Shown one piece after another: positions 54,721 through 64,000 of a stretch of DNA of 64,000 nt (the stretch's first letter is position 1; each line of letters opens with the position of its first letter). The notes beneath the pieces were generated by a model. That model searched no databases. It was not told where the DNA came from and was given only the letters and a program-made list of their open reading frames with translations. The position numbers were made by a program, and so were the translations under genes. The stretch is from Xiphophorus maculatus (taxonomy: Eukaryota > Chordata > Actinopteri > Cyprinodontiformes > Poeciliidae): positions 18,584,312 through 18,648,311 of the forward strand of contig NC_036459.1 of the NCBI RefSeq assembly GCF_002775205.1, in the 5' to 3' direction.

Positions 54721-57700
54721 AGCTCTTTCTCTGCCCCGCTGTGCCCCTGAATCTTTAATGCAGAGACGGTACATTAGGATGTTATGCAGGCTGCAGAGGA
54801 GTTGGAGACTTTACAAATCAATTGGCTCCATTACCAGCAGAGCTGCTTTGAGGTTCACAGTCACTGATGGAACATCAGTGGGAGGGGACAGGGAGAGGGC
54901 TGTAAGTTGAAAAGAAGCTTGCACCCAGCCTGTTTGACATTGTAGCCTTTACAAAAACTAAACACAGAATATTGATCAGTTCACTCATTAAATTCCAAAG
55001 CTGAATTCTGCTTTGGATCTGTCTGCATTGCTTAAAAGCAATGGCTTTATTACAGTTTTGAGGGGGAAGCTAAAATATGCACCACGTCTTTCTTCTAGAG
55101 CTTAATCTGCTTTGTCATCAGTGTGTTTGTGCAGACAGAGACAGAATAACACTCATTAGGAGCCTGAACGCAGCGCGCTCTGCAGAATTAAAGTGTTCAG
55201 GGGAAAAGGGTGACTGCTAATTCAGTTAACGCCGAGCGTTCAGTCAGAAATGATCCATGTGGCGCTGGTTGGTTTACCTGACAGAACAAACAGCACTGAG
55301 CTAACTTTGGCTCTCCATTAAAACAGACTCATATTGAGTCAGTTTACAGCATCTCTTAGCTACTTTGAAAGATTGTCTTCTTTAACCACATGTTTCTATT
55401 AAACCAGCTCTAAGGGAAAAGCTGCAATATTACAGTCACAGTTCTACTAATGTTCTTTTTTGGGGGGGCTTGAGGGGAGGTGTATTGAAATGGATTTGTT
55501 TCACAAAACTGGAATAGAAACACTTTTCCCATCTCACAGGTCACATTTTCTCACCACTTCTACAGTCAGTGGAGAAATAAGTTGCTGACTGACTGTCAGT
55601 GAATGTAATTAGGAAGATCATCAACTCAACTTCGTCTTTTTCCTGAAAGAAGGATTGGAGTGCAGGGCCACCCAGTGCTAAGCAGTGTAGCATACAGACA
55701 CCTCCAAACTTCAGATGCCCTTCGGATTAGCTCAGCAACGTAGAGCTTTAATGAACATGTTTCCACGGCTGAGCAACTGCATCCAAGGTATACATCACTA
55801 GGTGCAATGGGAAGGATTGGCACCAAGCCTGGACTATAGTCACTTATAGTTTAAGTGAAAGAATTCTTAATGCTTCAGCATATTAACTTTAATCTCCCAA
55901 CTTTGGGAGAATATTTCTTTAGCTGTTTCGACGTGACTGCACCAGTTCCTCCATCATCCACAGAGAGATGGAGGAATATGAAGGGCCTGCACTGAGTCCT
56001 GACTATAGCTCTAGAGAAAACTGTTGGGATGAAGGTTTTCTCATCCAACATCAGCGTCTATAATTTTGACATTTTCCATAATCACATGACACCTTAAACA
56101 ACATCTTCCTCTATCTACCGATACATAATCTATCTACTGATTTTCTCCATGGTAACCAATGTGTGTGTAAAGAGAACAAAGCAACATGTGGTTTTGTTTA
56201 GTTTTCAGCTAATAAAGGGACAAAGAACACATGGTTTTGTTAAACCCTTATCAAACCAGGAACAGAACCAAAAACACTTAGTCTTCAGCGAGGTGTGTGT
56301 GAACAAAGGGAAGCAACAATGGACAATTGAGGCAACAAGAAAGTGAAAGCCAGTGGATGCTCACAGTGCCAGATTCAAACTATGTTCTGAATCCAAACAT
56401 CTCACACACACAGCAGCTTTAAACCAGCACAGCAACAAATCACCTTGAGAATCTCACAGCATCCAATCAGCTAATTTTTAACAAGAAGCATTAAACAAAC
56501 ACATAAAAGAAAGACCTTATTTCAGCCTAGAGACATAGAAAAACAAAGTCTTACTATGAGGTGAGCTCGGTCGCTCAGGTTGAGGCAGTGTGCAGGGATC
56601 TTGCAAGACCATGAAAAAAACAAACCTTGTGGTCTGGCAGGCCAGCTGGCGGGATCTGGCAGAGTCGGCACTACCATTGTTTCAAAAGAAAAACCACGTC
56701 GTTGACGACTGAAGGAGCAGTTTCAGGGGCTTCTAGAGGCAAACTGCCATGCAGGAACTTAGAAAACTGGGTACACAAATAGTATTTCTTTCATAGTTCT
56801 CTTGGTAACGATGTGAAGGTTTTGAATAGTTCTTAGAAAAAAAATGAACCGCATACGCGTGTGGCCCCGTGGCCTCCATGGAGTGACGTCGCTACCTTTG
56901 AAGCTAACTTATTTGCCAACAAATATGGTGTCTTGCGCAAGGCACACTGGGAGATGCGGTTTGATGAGTAAAATGGAGGTCCAACACATTGATATGATAT
57001 GATATGATATGATATGATATGATATGATATGATATGATATGGGTGAACACCTTCGTTTTGGTCAGAAGTTTCTTTGCTTTAGCCGGAGAGATTTGAGGTT
57101 CTTGGTGTCTTGTGTTCTTAGGAAGGAACGAGGAATGGCTGTTACTAAATGAGCTTTATATCCCTCGAAAATGATGAACTTTGAAGGTTTCCAATCAAAG
57201 AGCAACTCTGAAATAGAAATCGCTGCAGTTGTGACAAGTTGACAGGACTATTCACTGGCTTGCTAAATGCAGCTGTCCGTATTCTCACAGGTACCGAGAA
57301 ATCGGAACATATTACTGCAATTCTTACATCTCCGCCCTCATTGCGTATTTATGTTTTCTTGCCACCAGGGTAATTATAGAAACTCCCACAAAGGCAGAGA
57401 CGGTTTCCTGAAGCTGGGTGGTTTGAAAGAACCTCCAGTCACTGTGAAAAGACAGAAAGGAACTTTGCTGAAAATTTCTAACTGGCCCACACTTCTTTAT
57501 TAGTCTGACAGAGGTTACATCTCTAAAACACTTTCATCATATCGTCTCTAAAGAGTCCTGCAATACAAAGCAGGACGGCATTTTTCTAAGCAGTATTTCA
57601 TATTAGATCAGTGAAATGCCTTCATCTTTTAAGCCATGAAAGGCTGTCAGCGCACTCGGAGCTCTTGTATTTTCGCACAGAGGATGATACATCGTTACAA

Positions 57701-59354
57701 TCAGTTCTCCCTGCTGTTTGACACCATCATCCCTGCATGTTTTCTACCCGTCGGTGTTGATCACCGACAGCAATGTGGTTTTGTTTTGATAATTATGCTA
57801 CTACAAACCGTCTTGACAGCTCATTTTCTTTTAATTTATAGACATACCCTTATCTTTTAATAGACTTTCCTTTTTTCTGTCACCATCATCCCTCCTGGTC
57901 CGGTAACTTAAATCATGAATAACAATTATCATAACTCTGCTTCCAGGCTTTACTTTCTTATTTCAGTTTTGTGTGTTTGTGCTATTCTGGGCTGCATTTT
58001 GAAACACTTCTTCCTTTCAGCCATAGTAACAAGAGCTAAAGCCCTGACCTAACCTCACCTCACAGTGTAGTTGAATTTTTTTAAGTGAGAACACTTTAAG
58101 ACACATTGTCTTTAGTTAATTTGTGGATCTTGTTATTAAACCTGAGCTCTCTCTCCAGTGTAGCAGATAACTGAGTATGTGGATACAAGACGTTAACTTA
58201 TGTTCCCCTGGGCTTGCTTTTTTCCCCCAAACAAAGCGAAACAAAAATAACTTTAGCCACTGAAACATTCAAGGTGGTGGCCGATTTTTAAGATAAAATT
58301 ACCAATTGCCATTAGTGGTCACAGCTAACCAAACAGTTAAGTTCACTAAACAAGAATCTTAGCTCTGCTAATGCTAAACACATAAAACGGTTAGCAGCAG
58401 CTAAGGCAATAATTAGTTCAAAGGGCTAAAAAAGACAGCCATCTTGAACAATATCCATCCTCCTGAAATCCAAAAGCTTGATTTTACAAATGATCTGGTG
58501 TGAGTGAGATTCATCAATCACCACATCACAAAAGATTTGTTGCTCTGAGCCGAGTGTGAATGAAAACCTATTCAAATAAAATGACCTCAGGTTAGATTAG
58601 TCAAGAAAGTTTCAATTCAACCAGCTTTGATTGTTTGTTTTGTTTTCCTGAACAGTTAGACTTTTATATTATCTGCTAAGCACTAATAAGAAATCTTGTG
58701 TTTAGTTATAAAGGAACCCAGAGGCAGCATATAGCTGAACCTGAGAATGTTCCTACAGCTAATTAAGAATAACTTTCATCACACCAATACATTTCTGACT
58801 AGATTTCTCAAAAAAATACAACAAAGAAATTAAATTATTTTTAATTACTTTATCAAAAAATGGCATGTTGAAGATCACTTGTACGCTTTCTTAATAATCA
58901 TTGACAAATCTTTGCAACTCTTATAGTGGCTGAGCAACTTTTTGTGAATTTCTGCTGTTATTTTTCAGATTTATTTTTAATGGTCATCTCTAAGCCTTTG
59001 AGTTTAGAAGGCTTTCCTGCCATCACCCTAATCTTTAGGTACTTCCAGAGAGCCAGGCACCTTCCAAAACTTAATATTTGACTTCAAAACCTGTGGTCTT
59101 TTGAAGATGTTGAGTTTTATATGTGCAGGAAGTTTCCTGTGAGTGAGACTGTCCATGCTGGTCCTCAGGTGCTGCTGCTGCTGTCCATAGCAGACTGGAT
59201 GGTTCACTCCATGTGGCGCAGTGGCAAAGACCCCGACAGCTTCTCCATCCCCTACCTGACGGCTCTGGGGGACCTGCTGGGCACGGCGCTGCTGGCGCTC
59301 AGCTTCCACTTCCTGTGGCTCATCGGAGACCAGGACAGCGACGTAGGGGACTGA
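33059..59354 (+). CDS. slc41a2: SLC41A2, MgtE-like magnesium transporter
   Basis: Membrane carrier for Mg2+ and some other divalent ions. Coding exons: 33059-33604, 35186-35293, 36521-36592, 37640-37784, 38430-38576, 42178-42325, 45931-46010, 50005-50136, 52702-52850, 59169-59354 (TGA). They join in frame to 570 codons; human SLC41A2 is 573. Residues 1-155 are a variable, acidic, cytosolic-type N-terminus. Hydrophobic segments begin at 156-182 ([21 protein letters not shown]). Two MgtE-like repeats carry PALLGLKGN (198-206) and PVINGIGGN (412-420), each followed by an ASRxST stretch. The tail ([21 protein letters not shown]) is family-typical. [20 protein letters not shown] and [11 protein letters not shown] favour SLC41A2 over SLC41A1. 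All introns are GT-AG. The last intron is 6.3 kb. Paralogue a/b cannot be told. Confidence 0.96.
34467..34506. repeat. Perfect hairpin, 16-bp arms
   Basis: TTGTGAGTTTATTGCA (34467-34482), 8-base loop, exact complement 34491-34506; slc41a2 intron between the first two coding exons. Confidence 0.9.
36617..37206. mobile_element. Non-autonomous DNA transposon (copy C), slc41a2 intron
   Basis: The left end is cagcaccttgtaaaagtatt (36617). The right part (37100-37206) holds ttggtccattgtataaaatc and cccaataaaatac, the inverted counterpart of the family end. About 590 bp, no coding capacity. It lies right after coding exon 3. Confidence 0.6.
37917..38125 (+). repeat. Long pyrimidine tract, slc41a2 intron before coding exon 5
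   Basis: Roughly 200 bases with T and C on the + strand and very few purines (ctcttttgttcttttttcc and similar). It lies 300 bases before the acceptor at 38429. Open frames reading Phe/Leu-rich peptides through it (37628-38243) are an artefact of this composition and of read-through from coding exon 4. Confidence 0.8.
39120..39335 (+). pseudogene. Decayed tandem copy of slc41a2 coding exon 5 and its 3' flank
   Basis: The block matches 38440-38668, about 675 bases upstream. It repeats the exon text (caacccggacaatgtggccac), the donor (tgtctgggtctgtagctaac) and about 90 bases of intron, so it is a DNA-level duplication, not a retrocopy. It has lost one base after 'gcagcctg', which shifts the frame to a TAA (the read is [20 protein letters not shown]). 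It has also lost 9 bases of the AIL codons, and no clear acceptor remains. Not used as an exon. Confidence 0.9.
39840..39935 (-). mobile_element. Possible degenerate SINE fragment
   Basis: agagagagaaggggaagacatgc followed by a gaccagatcaaccc-like block recalls the tail-side part of the SINE at 62081-62285 (gaagacatgcgacaaatgtc, cgaaccc). Weak match. Confidence 0.3.
40786..40980 (+). mobile_element. Transposon fragment (copy D), slc41a2 intron
   Basis: Starts with cagtgccttgcaaatgtatg, the exact family end. It continues with gcccattcatccttgcaaaa and tggcttaagcttagtcaaaa, the internal sequence of the larger element. Only the left part is present. Confidence 0.6.
41905..42080. mobile_element. 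Fold-back MITE with 'ccgtaccactcagtgga' end
   Basis: ggtatgatatatggtatcgt at the left and ccgtgccgtaccactcagtg at the right. It is rich in gtac/ggta and lies about 100 bases before coding exon 6 (42178). An inverted relative is at 21560-21880. Confidence 0.4.
43140..43630 (-). repeat. Intronic repeat family X, copy 1
   Basis: Contains gttgatcatgtgactcgtga, then ccgaaaaaaaatgtttccat and tgtagttttgcaaat. The reverse complement of this order is found at 50650-50745 (tttagcaaaactataatg, tcacaagtcacatgatcaac, agatgttgccactgg). It is flanked by 'tttccattaag' blocks. No coding frame. Confidence 0.55.
44560..45420. repeat. Composite of interspersed repeat tails
   Basis: aatgtgctatacaagtaaaa with ttgattgattcag (44739-44770) and atgagacatacctggtcaaa with taaaggttatgg (45010-45042) are typical ends of fish retroposon or DNA repeats. 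Around them are gtttccatc and 'ggaaaaacggctattg' blocks as in repeat family X. The composite nature is inferred. Confidence 0.35.
46040..46550. mobile_element. Decayed DNA transposon fragment
   Basis: gtgcaaaaatttgggcacct at 46216, and a block including tgatgttcaggtctggtgac with tgggatggccattgcagaac (46430-46462) then gtgttttggatcattgtctgg. This matches a repeat known from many animals, thought to be Tc1/mariner-like. No open transposase frame. Confidence 0.45.
48222..48310 (+). mobile_element. hAT-like end
   Basis: tagagatgctctgatctgat followed by tatcagtcctgatattg has the form of hAT ends 'agagatgctccgatc...atcggtcctgatattgg'. The right end is not found. Confidence 0.35.
49590..49692. repeat. 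AT-rich fold-back cluster (agtagattta units)
   Basis: Several direct and inverted copies of agtagatttat/ataaatctact within 100 bases of slc41a2 intron; able to form stem-loops. Confidence 0.7.
50570..50970 (+). repeat. Intronic repeat family X, copy 2
   Basis: Same blocks as at 43140-43630 but inverted, e.g. acaagtcacatgatcaacag at 50713. A shorter third copy, with caggtcacattttctcacc, is at about 55470-55560. Confidence 0.55.
53012..53044. repeat. (AT)n microsatellite
   Basis: tatata run with one g interruption at 53023. Confidence 0.9.
53812..54015 (+). mobile_element. hAT MITE (caggggtgtcaaactccagt family), slc41a2 last intron
   Basis: Starts caggggtgtcaaactccagt, then cctcaagggccggtgccctg and acctgaatagaataattag. 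The inverted gcacatctaaaaactgcagg follows at 53980-54003. The left half mirrors the right half as expected; the right terminus (normally the complement of the start) has been replaced by other sequence (ggccctgggccactata). Confidence 0.8.
54502..54539. repeat. Perfect hairpin, 17-bp arms
   Basis: TTCTGTGAAGTTGTGTG (54502-54518), 4-base loop, exact complement 54523-54539. Confidence 0.9.
54687..54718. repeat. (TG)n microsatellite
   Basis: Uninterrupted gt run in the slc41a2 last intron, preceded by a shorter imperfect tg stretch. Confidence 0.95.
56991..57040. repeat. (GATAT)10 microsatellite
   Basis: Ten perfect copies of the pentamer GATAT in the slc41a2 last intron. Perfect pentamer arrays like this tend to be length-variable. 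Confidence 0.97.
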
Positions 59355-60240
<886 letters not shown>

Positions 60241-62066
60241 CATTTATTATCACATTATTAATCATTAGCATATGTAGCAATCAGATGAAGAAGAAATAAA
60301 AAGCTGTTTGTCTGTAAATTTCTGTTTATGCTTTAAATTTCATTAATTATATTCTATATTTTATTTTTTGTCAGTTTTATAAACCTTACAGTCTCTGTTA
60401 TTAAATTGTGTGTTCTTGTTTTGTGTCTAAGCAGGAAGAGGAAATACTCTAGTTTCTGTTTGGATGTTTGGATGCCAGTTCACCCCTTCGCCAGTTTAGA
60501 CATCCTTATTAATAAAATCTAAATTCATTTCAGTTGGTTGGTTGGTATTTTTGAATAGTGCAGCTACATAGTTGTACAAAAAGCTCAAATTTGGTGTAGT
60601 TTCAAACTGGATATTATTCTCTAGAGATGCACCGATTGTTTTTTCCTGGCCCATCACCGATCTTTAAAAAGTCTGACCTTTGATTTTGGCCTATACCAAT
60701 TTATTATTTTTATTTGTAAAGTTGCTAAATATAGCGACAGTCGCAACAGCCGTTGCCTGGTGTCACAGTAGAGCAACATGGACAGTAGCTGATTTTTAGA
60801 TCTGTGCAAAGGTGGATAATATCGGTTTCTCGTGTATCGACTGATCTCCCAAAATTAAGAAAATCAGGTCCGATTGATCAGTTCACTCCCCATTCCATTG
60901 ATTTTTGTTCTGACCCTCTTTTGGCTCTAAGCCGCTTTTGTGAAATTATAAACCCTGGTGGAACCAAAATCACATAAGACATTTATTGACGCGACATAAC
61001 CATATTTCTTTACAGTTGACCTCAAGTAGGTTATAGAAGATAAATAGCATCTGTGTCAAAACAAAATGGCGAAGGGGCAAACTGAGCGTCCCCTATGGCG
61101 GTTACGTTGCTGTTTCCACGGTGTTTACTTGCATACCAGCAAACAGCCGTTTTTATTCAGCATAACCTGACTTAGCAGCAGTTTTGTGTTCTGTTCTCGT
61201 TTCCCAGGTGAGTTCCATCTGAAGGCTCTTCAGTGGAGCTCACCTTTTTCAGGGAGCTGATTCTAGGTGACAGCTGCCACAGCAGCAGCAGACCTGAGGC
61301 TTCTACAACACGATCAGAGGCGCTCTCAAGTTTACACAGCCTGCTGAAATGACTGCTGGAAAGATGTAAAGGAAATGGCAACATAATTTTTGACATAATT
61401 TGACTTTCATGTTGCAGAAATCAGCTAAATCTGCTGGATTTATTTCTGCAGTCTGCACGTCCGCTTGGTCTCACTGTGAAGCTGAAAAATCAAACCCATC
61501 TTCAGCCGTCTAGCAGACAGAAGTGGTATTTGGAGCGGTTTGTAATTTTATCTGCCTTCACAAATACTCAGTTCCATCTGAAGAAAAGTAACCCAAGAGC
61601 AGGACACTGTCACCACTTTGCTTCACTTTTTTTGTGTGTGTGTGTTGATTTTACTAATCAGATTTCAGGGTTTTTTCTCTTTTTTGTTTGTTTAGTTGTG
61701 CAAAGAAAGTATTGAAAAAGTTTTAGAGGATTCATCAGGGTGTCATGTTACTACATCACAGAAAGCAGCCATCTTAGCAGGTGTGTCTGAGCTGCTGTGT
61801 TCATAAGAGCCTCTCCTCCTCCATGTGCCTCTAGAGATTCACTAGCATGGTGTTCTCACTGCTGTCAATGCAAGTTTCTTTCTACTGCTTTTACTTTGTT
61901 TCAAATGACACACCCACTATTGGGAGTGAAATATGTTGAGTTATTGGTTACAATGATTTTCTTTCTCTTTTTTATTTTGGAATGATTAATACAACTGTGC
62001 AATCTTGTTCTCTCTTCTAGCTCATATGGACCTAAATAAATGTTACTAATTTGAAAAGTGAATTGT
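60241..62066. other. Intergenic, no gene recognised
   Basis: Contains a hAT-like fragment at 60630-60880 (tagagatgcaccgattg... tcaggtccgattgatca). Short open frames on both strands show no domain, splice context or start support. Confidence 0.5.
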
Positions 62067-62299
62067 TTCTGGGTGTTTTTGTTTTTTTTCTACCCCTCCA
62101 GGGGGTCTTTTGTGGGCTCTAGTGTCCCTTATATGAAAGTAGGCTGACGGGAAGGGGGAAGTAGAAGGGGGAAGACATGCGACAAATGTCGCCGGTCCAG
62201 GAGTCGAACCCTCGCCGGTCAAGTCGAGGACTCAAGGCCTCCAAATATGGTCGCGCTATCCCTTACGCCACCATGGCACGCCCGATTCTGGGTGTTTTT
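62067..62299 (-). mobile_element. tRNA-derived SINE with 14-bp target site duplication
   Basis: The element on the - strand runs from 62285 down to 62081. Its RNA polymerase III boxes are TGGCGTAAGGG (A box, 62270-62260) and GGTTCGACTCC (B box, 62210-62200, a perfect consensus). The tail includes the inverse of ctctagtgtcccttatatga and a run of eight A. The direct repeat TTCTGGGTGTTTTT flanks it (62067-62080 and 62286-62299). A perfect flanking repeat suggests a fairly recent insertion. Confidence 0.85.
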
Positions 62300-64000
62300 T
62301 ATTTCAAACGTTTAGTAATCAAGCAGCCAGCCTCTCATCTCCATGATCAAATGGTTTGGACTCGTTTGGGGGGGTGTGTGTGTGGGTGAGCGGGGGCTGT
62401 GCGTGTGTGTTTCATCTCTGCTATGTTTTGACTGTTGTAGAAAGTAAAGCAGCTGACATGCCTTCACCACATACTGTAAGGCTGTCCTCCCTCAGAAACA
62501 GATGTCTGCTTGTTTTCAGGCTGTAATTAGTCCTCTTGCTGTGCTGGCGCTTTTGTGATGACACGTTTATTGATATCCACTGTGACCACTTTCTGAAGGT
62601 GTGTGATATGTCTCTGATCACATTCTGACACTCTTGTTCTCAGACTGAGACTGGATTAGAAATTCTTTGCTCTTGCGTTATGTTCAGTGAAAGAAACAAA
62701 CAAAAAATAAAAACAATCCAGGTTGCATTTGTTTTAGTCGCTGAGCTGATCCCAAACGATGGTGACATCCAGCTGGAGCTGCAGGCTGGGAGATGCCATC
62801 CTCGGCCCCGTAATGAGCACATTGTGGCCCTTGTTAAATTTAAGCTTAAAATCTGTACTCGACCTAGTTTGTGTGATTGATTGTATGATTGATGAAAGCT
62901 GGCCAAACCACTGTGGCCAGCAGAGTGTTGTGTCATTTCATATCATCACCTTCCTAAAATAATGGCAAAAAAATCATCACCTCTTTCTTTCCAATAAAGA
63001 AAGAGGTGATTTTTTTGTTTGATTGTTTCAGGCAAAAGAAAAAAAGAAAAGTGACAATATCTGGAAACATGCTCACTACTAAACATGTACAGTAGTGAAG
63101 TGATGGCAGCTATTGGACACATTCAAATCAAATTAAGGACTCCCATCAGTGTTATTAGTATTACACACTTTAGTTACATAACAGCTTTTCCTCCTTGGAA
63201 AGTTCATTGTGAGTTCACATTTGCATATAATTAAATCACACATAGAAGTTATTGTCAGAGTTGACTCAAGATAGAAAGAAGCATTTTACAAATTTTCTCT
63301 GCCAAACTTGTGATAACTAATAAACTATTTTTTCTGTTATTTCCCAGTTGGCTTCATGAGAGGGATTATACTGCAATCACTCATTTTTCAGCTGTGCTTT
63401 GTTTCGTTTCTACAGACGGAAATGTGCCACACATGGTGGTCAGACGACACAAAACATCAGGTTCACGAGAAGAGAGTTTTATGTGTCGCTTCTGATGCGT
63501 CTCATTTTCAACATTGTGTTTATCCTGAGATCAACGGGGTGGAAATCACAGTTTTCTGCTGCGCCTCGCCTGGGTACGTTACTATTCTGTGGCCTCAGTG
63601 TGTTCTGTGAATTGTTTTTCATTCTATCTCAGCTGAACTGAACTGAGTGACGGATCAGAATTTGATATTTTAGCACAAAATGACTTGAGAACTGAAGGCT
63701 ATTTCCAGCTGAACTTAAAGTCCCACAGAGGAATTTCTTTGGACATAAGGACACATGAGGACAGACGTCATTGACACAAACCCAGCAAAGGCCCAACATC
63801 TTCACAAAGAGGGGGAAAAGTCGAAGGCATCATCCTGTTGTCAGGCATAGTTACCTGGTGCAAGGAAGCAGGAAGGAGTGGAAATGGTTTGCAGGACAGT
63901 TTGCCTGGTGAAATCTGACAGGCGAGCTGCTGACAGACGATCTGTTCTGTCAGAGAGAAACACAACCTCAGACCTCAGACACTAGACCACAGTTTAACAG
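62300..64000. other. Intergenic, no gene recognised
   Basis: Holds a hairpin (62976-63010) and open frames up to 98 codons (62640-62936 on the - strand, 63310-63641 on the + strand). I see no domain or conserved exon. In human the next gene beyond SLC41A2 is CHST11, but no chst11 exon is visible here. Confidence 0.5.
62976..63010. repeat. Perfect hairpin, 15-bp arms
   Basis: ATCACCTCTTTCTTT (62976-62990), 5-base loop, exact complement 62996-63010; A/T runs extend the stem imperfectly. Confidence 0.9.

Noticed and set aside
62200..62285. tRNA gene on the - strand
   Set aside because: A and B boxes are present but the acceptor and anticodon arms do not pair well, and a SINE tail and target duplication flank it.
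63310..63641. Overlapping frames of 61-84 codons near the window end
   Set aside because: A tttctacag acceptor-like site at about 63415 made me test for an exon of the next gene. The translation matches nothing I know, including CHST11, and no donor pairs with it convincingly.

Overview
The window is vertebrate nuclear DNA, almost certainly from a teleost fish. Four multi-exon genes with GT-AG (and two GC-AG) introns sit in a background of teleost-type repeats: a hAT MITE, a tRNA-derived SINE, terminal inverted repeats that look Tc1/mariner-like, a LINE reverse-transcriptase relic, and GATAT and CA microsatellites. A spiny-rayed fish, perhaps a killifish or livebearer relative, is my guess from the repeats; the sequence does not prove it. 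No bacterial features, CRISPR array or functional tRNA/rRNA gene was seen.

Layout: (1) 1-6813, + strand, samm50 (outer-membrane Omp85 protein of the mitochondrial SAM complex). Exons 2-15 are complete and the window begins about at the end of exon 1. (2) 9355-23382, + strand, aldh1l2 (mitochondrial 10-formyltetrahydrofolate dehydrogenase). It has 23 coding exons, 923 codons and all catalytic residues, behind a TATA-type GC-rich promoter. (3) 27701-30499, - strand, nopchap1 (the C12orf45 homologue), four exons. (4) 33059-59354, + strand, slc41a2 (Mg2+ transporter of the MgtE-like SLC41 family). It has 10 coding exons, 570 codons and introns up to 6.3 kb full of repeats, with a probable non-coding first exon ending at 31500. 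nopchap1 and slc41a2 are head to head about 0.9 kb apart. From 60.3 to 64 kb I see repeats but no gene.

Two of the genes are mitochondrial (membrane-protein biogenesis and one-carbon/NADPH metabolism), one serves box C/D snoRNP assembly and one moves Mg2+. They are neighbours by inherited synteny, not an operon. From general knowledge, aldh1l2-nopchap1-slc41a2 matches the order and relative orientation of human 12q23.3, whereas human SAMM50 is on 22q13.

I found no new multi-gene system. The points most worth a second look are: two GC-AG introns with the same donor in aldh1l2; a decayed tandem copy of slc41a2 coding exon 5; three upstream ORFs before the slc41a2 start; an ATF4-type element plus a two-codon uORF upstream of aldh1l2; an odd degenerate minisatellite in aldh1l2 intron 1; and a set of eight perfect or near-perfect short hairpins scattered over the window.
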